A stretch of DNA of 64,000 bases from assembly GCA_963675995.2 (NCBI GenBank), contig CAXXIY010000002.1, forward strand, positions 744,001 to 808,000. The letters are read 5' to 3'. Made by a program: the position numbers and the translations under genes. Position 1 is the stretch's first letter, and every line of letters begins with the position of its first letter. Of the stretch, positions 18,977 through 26,538 are shown piece by piece. The notes under the pieces are model-generated. The model made no database searches, had not been told where the DNA came from, and saw only the letters and a program-made list of their open reading frames with translations. The DNA is from JAAFHB01 sp963675995. GTDB taxonomy: Bacteria > Bacteroidota > Bacteroidia > Bacteroidales > Prolixibacteraceae.

Positions 18977-19620
18977 TGGAAATTCATCAACTTTTGGAGC
19001 AGTACCTTTTGTCGCATATCGAAGATGAAAGCCCCCTTATGGCCCGAATCTACCGTGAGACACAACTCCGGATGGTGAATGGCCGTATGTGTTCCGACCG
19101 ATTGCAGGGATCGCTCCTTACCCTGCTCAGTAAACTTGCTCGCCCGCACCGTATTTTAGAGATTGGAACCTACACGGGCTATTCTGCATTATGTCTGGTT
19201 GAGGGGTTAGCCAATAGCGGGTTATTGCATACCATCGAGATCAACGATGAGTTGGAGGAACTGGCCACCACCTTTTTTGAGGAATCGGGTAAAAGAGATC
19301 GCATTATTCAGCACATTGGCGATGCAACAGAAATAATCCCGCTCCTTGAAGATCAATTCGAACTCGTTTTTATCGATGCCGACAAACGTCAATATTTAAC
19401 ACATTACAACCTTGTATTTCCCAAAGTCGTTATGGGAGGGATTATCATCGCAGACAATACCTTATGGGCCGGTAAAGTGGTTAAGAAAGTTGCGGCTGCC
19501 GATGATCAAACCATAGAAATCATGAAGTTTAACGATTTTGTCAAGAGTGATCCCCGTGTTGAAACCTATATGATTCCGGTCCGCGATGGGATGACCGTGC
19601 TTCGTAAGATTTCGGAATAA
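18976..19620 (+). CDS. Class I SAM-dependent O-methyltransferase
   Basis: A 214-residue enzyme of the caffeoyl-CoA/catechol O-methyltransferase-like family (Methyltransf_3). SAM-binding motif I is ILEIGTYTGYSALCLVEGL; the acidic residue ending strand 2 is in LHTIEIND; FELVFIDADKRQYLTHY carries the metal-binding Asp; and IIADNTLWAGKV is the next conserved block. The acceptor substrate is unknown. Such genes are commonly downstream of M16 peptidases in this phylum, and here the start overlaps the peptidase stop codon. Confidence 0.92.
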   Translation: MEIHQLLEQYLLSHIEDESPLMARIYRETQLRMVNGRMCSDRLQGSLLTLLSKLARPHRILEIGTYTGYSALCLVEGLANSGLLHTIEINDELEELATTFFEESGKRDRIIQHIGDATEIIPLLEDQFELVFIDADKRQYLTHYNLVFPKVVMGGIIIADNTLWAGKVVKKVAAADDQTIEIMKFNDFVKSDPRVETYMIPVRDGMTVLRKISE

Positions 19621-20007
19621 AACGGTATTCCCGGATAAAAATCCATTGGAGGAATCCCCATCCTAAAACTACGCTTTTTACCTTTCAGGCACCTAACGTC
19701 ACAACTGTTCAATTCAGATGAGCTCTCTGCCTTTGATGCGTTAGAGTCCAAAGCTAAGAAAAGTAGCTTGACTTGTGTATTAGGAATAGTTGGAAGGGGG
19801 GAAACCAACTTTCTAATCCGTGTGGTGCGGTGAGGAATCTCCTTATTTTTATGGCCAATGGAATGCTGTCATTTGCAGGATAGCGATGAATCTTTGATAT
19901 TCCAGGTCAGTAATACATTCCAATAAAAAAATATCTTTTTAACCGCTCATTTCTAATATTCATTGTTCAAAATTTTGTATCTTTCAATAAGCTAATTTCA
20001 TAAGGCC
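19621..20007. other. Intergenic region without recognisable gene
   Basis: 387 bp with no convincing frame or repeat. A minus-strand frame across 19566-19808 runs into the methyltransferase gene and has no family features. Confidence 0.35.
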
Positions 20008-21285
20008 ATGAAAGAGGAATTTCTCCATTTTATTTGGGAAAACAGGTTGTTCGAGGACAATTCTCTTTTAACCGATGAAGGTGAATCGGTGCAAATTGTC
20101 CATCCCGGAAGACATAACACCCACGCAGGACCCGATTTTTTTGACGCCAGAATTCGGATTGGGGAGACACTCTGGGCCGGAAATATTGAGATCCATCAGA
20201 AAGCATCCGACTGGAACCGTCACGGACATCAAAACGATCCTGCCTACAGGAATACCATCCTGCATGTTGTGGCCCAGTCAGATCAGCAGGTGAGCAATGA
20301 TTTAGGTTCAAAGGTGCCCGTACTCGAAATGAAATGGCCCATTTGGATTGAAAATAATTACGAAAAGCTCATCAGAAGTCACGACTGGATCGGATGTGCA
20401 ACCTTGTTATACCGGGTTGACCCTTTTAGAATTAAGTTCTTTCTTAACGGGATTGTTATTGAGCGTTTAAAGCAAAAAATCGATGTGATTGATCAACTCC
20501 TGTCAGAGACGAATGATGATTGGAGTGAGACGTTTTATTGCATGCTCGCCCGAAGTTTTGGGTTGAGAGAGAATGTACTCCCTTTCGAGATGGTCGCCCG
20601 TTCGTTACCGCAGTCGGTCCTTGCACGGCACCACGATTCATTGTTTCAGATCGAAGCATTGCTATTCGGACAGGCTGGATTACTGGGTGATGAGCTTTTT
20701 GGCGATGAATACTATCTTGAACTACGAAAAGAGTACTGCTTTTTGGCGATGAAATATGGTTTGAAACCGATTGCAGGCCATTTGTGGAAGTTTATGCGAA
20801 TGCACCCGGCGAATTTTCCAACCCTCCGGCTGGCACAATTTGCAGCGTTAATTCACCGTTCACGCGGACTTTTTTCTGCAGTGATGGAAGCCACGGATAC
20901 CGAAGCACTTAAACGACTTTTTTTACTCACCGCCTCGCCATACTGGGATGATCACTACAGCTTTAACAAGCGGTCGGTAAGCATGAAAAAAGTGTTTGGA
21001 GAGCAGATTTTCAGACTGGTGGTAATAAATGTTGTTGTTCCTTTCTATTTTCTGTATGGTGATAACCAAAATAAACTAATTTTGAAAGACAGAGCGCTGG
21101 AGATATTGGAACAGCTGCCTGCCGAAGAGAATAGTTTAATTAAACGGTGGGCCAAAGCCGGAATCGTGGCTGAAAACGCCCTTGAATCGCAGGCTTTGCT
21201 TCAATTGCAGCGTAACTATTGTGAGCAGAGGAGATGCCTCGAATGCACCATCGGACATAAAATAATTGTACATGAACCTGTTTGA
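20008..21285 (+). CDS. DUF2851 family protein
   Basis: A 425-residue cytoplasmic protein widespread in Bacteroidota and of unknown function. The N-terminal signature MKEEFLHFIWENRLFEDNSL, VHPGRHNTHAGPDFFDARI, GNIEIHQKASDWNRHGH and RNTILHVV is characteristic of DUF2851. Near the C-terminus a Cys cluster (NYCEQRRCLECTIGHKII) may bind a metal. The conserved Asp/Glu/His residues in the first 100 positions resemble a nuclease-like core, but that is only an impression. The K+ channel gene starts inside its last 14 bp. Confidence 0.88.
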   Translation: MKEEFLHFIWENRLFEDNSLLTDEGESVQIVHPGRHNTHAGPDFFDARIRIGETLWAGNIEIHQKASDWNRHGHQNDPAYRNTILHVVAQSDQQVSNDLGSKVPVLEMKWPIWIENNYEKLIRSHDWIGCATLLYRVDPFRIKFFLNGIVIERLKQKIDVIDQLLSETNDDWSETFYCMLARSFGLRENVLPFEMVARSLPQSVLARHHDSLFQIEALLFGQAGLLGDELFGDEYYLELRKEYCFLAMKYGLKPIAGHLWKFMRMHPANFPTLRLAQFAALIHRSRGLFSAVMEATDTEALKRLFLLTASPYWDDHYSFNKRSVSMKKVFGEQIFRLVVINVVVPFYFLYGDNQNKLILKDRALEILEQLPAEENSLIKRWAKAGIVAENALESQALLQLQRNYCEQRRCLECTIGHKIIVHEPV

Positions 21286-22297
21286 AAAACAAACATCCAG
21301 AACCTTTAGAATTGCTATTGTATTGGTATTCTTCTTGTTTGTAACCGGATTGATGGGGTTTCACTTTATTGAAGGATACGGGTTTGTCGATTCGTTATAC
21401 ATGACTGTCCTCTCCGTTTCAACAGTAGGTTTTGAGGTAGTACGACCGCTTTCGCCCCAGGGGAAGTTATTCGTTTCATTTTTAATTATCTTTAGTCTTG
21501 GAAGTTTTACCTTTGTCGGGTCAAGCGTTGTCCGGTTTTTTCTCGATGGTGAATTTATAAAAAAACTAAAAACAAGCAGGGTGAGCAAAAGGATTGAAAA
21601 ACTGACCGACCATGTGATCATATGTGGTTATGGGAGAAACGGTGAGCAAGCTGCGTTGGAATTGACCGATCATAACCATCCGTTTGTGATCATCGAGCGG
21701 AGAGAAAATGTAATATCACGGATACAGGAAGATCCCAATCTTCTGTTTATCCAGGGTGATGCCACCAACGAAGAGGTGTTGCGCACTGCCGGAATTGACC
21801 GGGCCAGGGCTTTGATCGCTACAACACCCAACGATGCCGACAATATGTTTGTGGTAATGACCGCCCGAAGTATGAATGCCAATCTGACCATCGTAAGCCG
21901 TGCTTCCGAGATTGGGTCAGACTCCAAATTAAAAAGGGCCGGAGCGACCAATGTGATTATGCCCGAGCGGATGGGGGGACAGCGTATGGCCCGGCTGGTG
22001 ACCCAACCCGATGTGGTGGAGTTTATGGAATATATTATGCTGCAACGAAACCGCGACATCAGTATTCACGAAGTGCACTGCAGTATTATGGCTTCCATTT
22101 ATCGTGGAAAATCAATTGGGGAGCTTAGTCTGGGCAAGGTAACCGGGACCACGATTATCGGATTAAAAAACGGGGAGGGTAAATATGTTTTTAATCCCGG
22201 AAGCGATTATGTTCTGAGTAATCTGGACCAGCTGTTTGTTTTAGGTTCTCCCGAACAGGTAAGGAATCTGGATAACTTTCTCAAGGATAAGATGTAG
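21272..22297 (+). CDS. Potassium channel with RCK/TrkA-N domain
   Basis: A 341-residue membrane protein. Two helices (about residues 10-32 and 66-88) flank a pore loop whose filter region reads SVSTVGFEV; a TrkA-N (RCK) domain begins at HVIICGYGRNGEQAALEL with its NAD-binding GxGxxG, and a TrkA-C-like domain follows (about 255-341). It gates K+ flux across the inner membrane in response to cytoplasmic ligands. A TTG six bases upstream is in frame, but ATG at 21272 is the more likely start. It overlaps DUF2851 by 14 bp and its stop abuts the next ATG, so the three genes form an operon. Confidence 0.88.
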   Translation: MNLFEKQTSRTFRIAIVLVFFLFVTGLMGFHFIEGYGFVDSLYMTVLSVSTVGFEVVRPLSPQGKLFVSFLIIFSLGSFTFVGSSVVRFFLDGEFIKKLKTSRVSKRIEKLTDHVIICGYGRNGEQAALELTDHNHPFVIIERRENVISRIQEDPNLLFIQGDATNEEVLRTAGIDRARALIATTPNDADNMFVVMTARSMNANLTIVSRASEIGSDSKLKRAGATNVIMPERMGGQRMARLVTQPDVVEFMEYIMLQRNRDISIHEVHCSIMASIYRGKSIGELSLGKVTGTTIIGLKNGEGKYVFNPGSDYVLSNLDQLFVLGSPEQVRNLDNFLKDKM

Positions 22298-22885
22298 ATG
22301 ATTCAGCAACCAATAAAATTTCTTTTTCTTTTTGTACATTTTAACAACGATTACCTATCCGGGTTTAAACCCCGCATCTTAAACGCTTCTGATCTGGTTG
22401 AACCTCAATCGGAGACACAGGAGTTGAAAATCATTACGCTCAGATTCCATTCCACACTCGATGGTCTTATTGATCCGCTTAACCGGTTGACAGGTTATAT
22501 TAACCCTGCAAAGCTGGAGCAAACTATTTCGTTATCCGATTTTGGTATTAAGTACCTGAGGAAATCGATCGTTTCGGGTGATGCCGAAGGGGTGATACAG
22601 GCGCTTCATACCCTTAACGGGAATATCATCAAGTATAAGGATCTACTCAAAGCGCAGGGAATGCCTGATGATCTGGTTGCCCGGTTTGCGAACGCAGCTT
22701 CAGCTGTTGCGGAAGATAAGCAAAAGCAATTCTCGATCATTAGTAACCGTAAGCACATCGTTCAGAGCAACCTCGATTCGTTGAACGAATTATATGGTCA
22801 ATTGAGCGAGATTCTTAAAGTTGGGAAAATCCTTTACAAAACTGCCGATCCGCTGAAACCAAAGGAGTACACTTTTGCGGAATAA
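22298..22885 (+). CDS. Hypothetical protein in the K+ channel operon
   Basis: A 195-residue soluble protein with no signal peptide or membrane helix that I recognise as significant. The second half is predicted helical (KLEQTISLSDFGIKYLRKSI, NAASAVAEDKQKQFS). I do not recognise a family. Its ATG directly follows the TAG of the channel gene, so it is co-transcribed and may be translationally coupled to it. A degenerate tandem array begins right after its stop codon. Confidence 0.7.
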   Translation: MIQQPIKFLFLFVHFNNDYLSGFKPRILNASDLVEPQSETQELKIITLRFHSTLDGLIDPLNRLTGYINPAKLEQTISLSDFGIKYLRKSIVSGDAEGVIQALHTLNGNIIKYKDLLKAQGMPDDLVARFANAASAVAEDKQKQFSIISNRKHIVQSNLDSLNELYGQLSEILKVGKILYKTADPLKPKEYTFAE

Positions 22886-23172
22886 GGTGACGTGACATAG
22901 TTTAGACGTGACGTGACGTAGGTTAGACATAACGTCGCATAGGTTAGACGTGACGTGATGTAGGTTAGACGTGACGTGACGTAAGTTAAGCATAACGTCG
23001 CTTAGGTAAGCCCTTCGAAAGCATAGGTTAGACGTTCCAAAGTGTAGGAAAGCTCTTCGAAAGCCTAGGTTAGGCATTCCAAAGTGCAGGTAGGCTCTTC
23101 GAAAGCATAGGTTAGGCGTTACAAAGCATGGGTTAGCTCTTCGAAAGCTTAGGTTAGACGTTCCAAAGTGAC
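22886..23172. repeat. Degenerate ~21-bp-period tandem array
   Basis: About 13-14 consecutive units of 20-22 bp, each ending in a variant of TAGGTTAGAC. The front half of the unit varies between a few types: GTGACGTGACG, ATAACGTCGCA, TCTTCGAAAGC and GTTCCAAAGTG. In the second half of the array the TCGAAAGC and CCAAAGTG types alternate. Because the period is close to 21 bp, one minus-strand frame stays open and reads a repetitive heptad, but there is no sign of a real gene. There are no unique spacers, so this is not a CRISPR. Confidence 0.85.
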
Positions 23173-23300
23173 CTTCCCAAAAATAGCTTGACCTTCCCTA
23201 AAATAGCATGACAGGATTGATATGTAGAAGTTTAGACTTCGTCTGACAGTAGTGACCTTCCCTAAAATAGCTTGACAGGATTGATACTAATTTGTAGAAT
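23169..23300. repeat. Three copies of an IS-end-like motif
   Basis: The sequence GACCTTCCCTAAAATAGCTT occurs with small changes at about 23169, 23190 and 23254. Copies 2 and 3 continue TGACAGGATTGATA and then TGTAGAA. The core AAATAGCTTGAC is also found inverted just upstream of the IS3-type orfA (26495-26507), so these may be left-over element ends. Confidence 0.55.
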
Positions 23301-23342
23301 AGTGGACAAACATAGAATTAATTCCTGATTTGTTCTTTAATG

Positions 23343-24840
23343 GGGAGTGTAATCTGAACTCTGTCTGATTGTTTTTGTTTTGGCTGGTCAAATCTACAAA
23401 TTTTCTCTTTCCTCAATCCTTAAATGCTTTTCAGGTAGATTCTGGGTTTTGTCAAGGGCGGCTGAGGCACGAAGCCGTTTATATACCCTTGACAGAAGAC
23501 AGAATCTGTCTACTTTTGCGTTTCAGGTTGATAAAAGAGATTGCAGACGATAGCTAATCACTTACAATTCTGTTCTCATTCTGTCTCCAAATTTAATGGA
23601 TAATTGCTGAACTGTCAAACCCCAGTTTGGAACAGGCTGTGTCCATTTTTTGGAGATATTTTCAACGGTAAGGTAAATCAACTTCAAAAGTGCCATATCA
23701 TTAGGGAATGCCCCCTTTGTTTTGGTCACTTTTCGAACCTGACGATGGAAGCCTTCTACGGCATTTGTGGTATAAATAATCTTTCTGACATACTCATCGT
23801 ATTGAAAATAAGTCGATAACTTATCCCAGTTATTATTCCAGGATTTGATCACTATCGGATATTTTTTTCCCCAGATCTCTTCGAGCCTTATTAATCCGTC
23901 CTCTGCCTGAGCTTTATTTGGTGCTTGATAAACGATTTTGAGGTCTTTCATAAAGGCTTTCTGATCCTTTGAGGCGACATATTTTAAGGAGTTTCGAATC
24001 TGATGGATAACACAAGTTTGAACCTCTGCATAAGGGAATACGCTTAAAATTGCGTCGGAAAATCCTGTCAGATTATCCGTACAGGCTATCAATACGTCCT
24101 TGACTCCACGGCTTTTGATATCGGTTAGCACTGAGAGCCAGAAATTGGCACCTTCACTCTCAGAGATATACATACCAATCAAATCCTTATGACCTTCTGT
24201 ATTCAAGGCCAGTATGTTGTAAACTGCTCTGGAAACAACCTTTCCTCCGTCACGCACTTTGTAGTGCATCGCATCAAGCCAGACAATGGGATAGACCGCT
24301 TCAAGCGGGCGGTTCTGCCACTCTTTTACTAAAGGAATAACACGGTCGGTAATCTCGGATAAGGTATCATGTGAGATCTCAACATCATACATCTCCTTGA
24401 TATGTTGTGAGATATCCCGAAAACTCATCCCAAGACCATATAATCCGATAATTTTAGGAGCCAGGTTATCGGCAAGAACGGTTTCTCTTTTCTTGACGAT
24501 TTGGGGCTCAAAACTGCTTTGTCTGTCCTGTGGTGTCGAAATGGAGACCATTCCATCGCTGGTCTTTAACGTCTTGGTTCCTTTGCCATTTCGCTTATTC
24601 CCCTGGCTGCGTTCGTGTTCGTTCAAATGAGCTGCCATTTCACCATCAAGAGCACTCTCTAAAAATTGTTTGAGTAAAGGGGCAAAAACGCCATCTTTGC
24701 CCGTTAAGGATTGACCGCTCATCAGCTGCTGAAGAGCTTTGTCTCGCATCGTCTTAAATTCTTCTGATTCCATAACTCTTGTTGTCTAAAGTTCAATTAT
24801 AACTAATTTTTGCTTTAGACAGAGTTCATTTTACAGTCTC
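23343..24840 (-). mobile_element. IS256-family insertion sequence, complete
   Basis: A 1498-bp element. The 24-bp terminal inverted repeats are GGGAGTGTAATCTGAACTCT... (23343-23366) and the complement of 24817-24840, matching at 20 of 24 positions. It is bounded by an 8-bp direct duplication CTTTAATG (23335-23342 and 24841-24848), the size expected for this family. The uninterrupted target is seen in the paralogous sequence at 27895-27902. It contains one transposase gene on the minus strand. Confidence 0.95.
23562..24773 (-). CDS. IS256-family (Mutator-like) transposase
   Basis: A 403-residue DDE transposase. The N-terminal region has the family's GKDGVFAPLLKQFLESALDGEMAAHL; the catalytic domain has WLDAMHYKVRDGGKVVSRAVYNILALN with the first Asp, VLIACTDNLTGFSDAI with the second Asp, and the conserved CVIHQIRNSLKYVA (C-x2-H signature). 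The last Glu is expected in YTTNAVEGFHRQVRKVTK. It is full length and apparently intact, so the element may be active. The start is 67 bp inside the right-hand end. Confidence 0.97.
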   Translation of the reverse strand: MESEEFKTMRDKALQQLMSGQSLTGKDGVFAPLLKQFLESALDGEMAAHLNEHERSQGNKRNGKGTKTLKTSDGMVSISTPQDRQSSFEPQIVKKRETVLADNLAPKIIGLYGLGMSFRDISQHIKEMYDVEISHDTLSEITDRVIPLVKEWQNRPLEAVYPIVWLDAMHYKVRDGGKVVSRAVYNILALNTEGHKDLIGMYISESEGANFWLSVLTDIKSRGVKDVLIACTDNLTGFSDAILSVFPYAEVQTCVIHQIRNSLKYVASKDQKAFMKDLKIVYQAPNKAQAEDGLIRLEEIWGKKYPIVIKSWNNNWDKLSTYFQYDEYVRKIIYTTNAVEGFHRQVRKVTKTKGAFPNDMALLKLIYLTVENISKKWTQPVPNWGLTVQQLSIKFGDRMRTEL

Positions 24841-25154
24841 CTTTAATGTTTAAATATTTCCTTCATTTTTCTTCATTCTGGAGTTTCTTCCTTGTTTTTT
24901 CAACAGGTTTCTTGTTGTTCCTGTTCCTGGTTCAGTATTGGTTCTTATTCCTGATTCTGGTCAGATTTCTGTTTTTTATTCCTGTTTTCTCATACACGAT
25001 TGTCCTTAATGCTGGATTTCCACTCCATGATTTTGATATGCACTGAAAAATCTGACAGGCTGTCTGCTGCAAGGATTTTGTGGAAAATACAACCCAAAGG
25101 GTGGAGATTTTTCACAAAACCCGAAGGGCTTGTCCTTGTTGCAGGCGGGACCGG

Positions 25155-26081
25155 TCAGGTTATCTTTGCATCTTCAATAGCATGGTTAGATGACTTTTGC
25201 CATTTTTTAGGATACCATCTTTTTTTCATCTCTCCGATACTTTGATGGGCTTCAGAGGGGACCATGTAGTCACAGCTTGCATGTGGACGCTGATTATTGT
25301 ATTTGTTTACAGCGGATTTAACTGCTTCATTGGCTTGAAGATAATCTGTAAAGGTGGCATGTAAATCGTACTCGTCTTTTAATATTCCATTGACCCTCTC
25401 TGCGATAGCATTCTCATATGGATCGCCGTTTTCGGTCATCGAGATATCAATTTTTGACCCTTGTAAAAAGGCGACATAGTCGGTGCAGCAGTACTGAATC
25501 CCTCGGTCTGAATGATGAATCAACCCGGATGAAAATTCTTCTGCTTCAACTGCCATTCTAAGCGCATTAAGTGCTCCTGTGCTGGTCAAATCGGGCCAAA
25601 GACACCAGCCAACAATCTTTCTTGAGTAGGCATCCGTGATAAGTGACAGATATACAAATCCAAAATTTGTACGGATATATGTGATATCGCTTACCCAAAG
25701 CAGACCCGCTTTATCCAGTTTTAAATCCCTTATCTTGTTGGGGTATCGGCGGTAAAAATGATTTGAATTGGTCGTTGCCGGACGGTATTTGCGCCGTCTA
25801 ACTAGTAGTCCATGTTCACCTAACAAATTATAAAACTTATCTCTACCATACTTAATACCATGTTCATGTAAGCTGGGAGAGATCAGGTGATGAAGTTTCT
25901 CTGATCCCATTCGTTTATGTTCCTTCCGCAGTTCTTTAGCCAGCTTAAGGATAAAAACTTCCTGCATATCAGAGGTAGCATGCCTCTTTTGGCTGTCGTA
26001 CCAGGCCTGACGGCTATTCCCAAACAGTCCGCAAAGTTCCGTCATTGTATTACTCGGATACATCTGCGTTAGTACGCTCAC
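25155..26081 (-). CDS. IS3-family transposase OrfB (integrase catalytic domain)
   Basis: A 308-residue rve-type DDE protein. HTH_21-like region near the N-terminus (KELRKEHKRMGSEKLHHLIS), then the catalytic triad: Asp in VSDITYIRTNFGFVYLSLITD, Asp in LIHHSDRGIQYCCTDY, and Glu in GDPYENAIAERVNGILKDEY. The frame starts with GTG whose last bases overlap the orfA TGA stop (GTGA). It is probably made mainly as an OrfAB fusion through -1 frameshifting at 26096-26102. No internal stop is present. Confidence 0.95.
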   Translation of the reverse strand: MSVLTQMYPSNTMTELCGLFGNSRQAWYDSQKRHATSDMQEVFILKLAKELRKEHKRMGSEKLHHLISPSLHEHGIKYGRDKFYNLLGEHGLLVRRRKYRPATTNSNHFYRRYPNKIRDLKLDKAGLLWVSDITYIRTNFGFVYLSLITDAYSRKIVGWCLWPDLTSTGALNALRMAVEAEEFSSGLIHHSDRGIQYCCTDYVAFLQGSKIDISMTENGDPYENAIAERVNGILKDEYDLHATFTDYLQANEAVKSAVNKYNNQRPHASCDYMVPSEAHQSIGEMKKRWYPKKWQKSSNHAIEDAKIT

Positions 26082-26482
26082 TGCTTGAGACCAGATTTTT
26101 TTCTTATTTCAAGCTTATAGTCTTTCTCTGCGATATCGATCACTGTATTTAATGCAACGACCTTCATCTGACTTAGTTCAAGCTGCTTTTCGAGCTCCTT
26201 GATCCTTTTCTCCAGTTCTTGATTGTTTGTCCTATCTTTTGCACTCATAAGGGGCAAAGTTACAACAATATCATCACTGTACTTCTTTTGCCAATTCTTG
26301 TATAAAAGCTCAAAATGATAAGGCAGATTGAACCTGGAACGGGCTTCCTGCCAACTCATACGACCTGATTCAATCTCAATAACCAACCAGCGACGAAAAC
26401 TCGTTTCATACTTGCTCAGATCAACTTTTTCCTGAATGAAACCTTCCATATTGTCGGTAAGGTTTGGTGTTAACTTTTCCAT
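26078..26482 (-). CDS. IS3-family OrfA
   Basis: A 134-residue DNA-binding partner: helix-turn-helix in the first half (SFRRWLVIEIESGRMSWQEARSRFNLPYH) followed by a leucine-zipper-like coiled coil (NQELEKRIKELEKQLELSQMKVVAL), which is the usual OrfA design. It ends KKSGLKQ, just after the slippery run. Start is the ATG at 26482. Confidence 0.9.
   Translation of the reverse strand: MEKLTPNLTDNMEGFIQEKVDLSKYETSFRRWLVIEIESGRMSWQEARSRFNLPYHFELLYKNWQKKYSDDIVVTLPLMSAKDRTNNQELEKRIKELEKQLELSQMKVVALNTVIDIAEKDYKLEIRKKSGLKQ
26096..26102 (-). promoter_or_regulatory. -1 ribosomal frameshift site A7 in the IS3 element
   Basis: On the minus strand the orfA frame reads AGA AAA AAA TCT; the seven A's form the heptamer A AAA AAA in the orfA frame. 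Slipping back one base joins the frame to orfB through IWSQAVSVLTQM with no stop. Known IS3 elements make the OrfAB transposase this way. Confidence 0.75.
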
Positions 26483-26538
26483 AATAACTTGTTTTTACGT
26501 CAAGCTATTTCAGAAGAGGACATAGGGATATTTTTGAG

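Larger units (their letters stand above)
23280..25038. repeat. 254-bp direct repeat, copy A, split by the IS256 element
   Basis: The sequence at 23280-23342 plus 24841-25038 matches 27840-28093 with few differences: it starts ATTGATACTAATTTGTAGAA and ends CATGATTTTGATA. Copy A is interrupted by the IS256-family element at 23343-24840; copy B is not. The T-rich middle (TTCCTGTTCCTGGTTCAG) has internal short-period similarity. Confidence 0.9.
25155..26482 (-). mobile_element. IS3-family element (orfA + orfB); ends not defined
   Basis: The two overlapping frames with a slippery A7 between them identify an IS3-type element. I could not find convincing terminal inverted repeats or a target duplication, so only the coding span is given. 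The motif AAATAGCTTGAC upstream of orfA also occurs at 23169-23280 and may mark one end. It is inserted next to 254-bp repeat copy A and followed by an IS481-like gene. Confidence 0.85.

Noticed and set aside
21266..21271. TTG start for the K+ channel
   Set aside because: ATG two codons later gives a normal N-terminus and still overlaps the upstream gene.
22886..23172. Possible CRISPR array
   Set aside because: Units are contiguous with no unique spacers, the repeat is degenerate, and there are no cas genes nearby.
24846..25046. Phe/Leu-rich plus-strand frame in the 254-bp repeat
   Set aside because: Low-complexity translation of a T-rich sequence; the second copy at 27840 does not keep an equivalent convincing gene.
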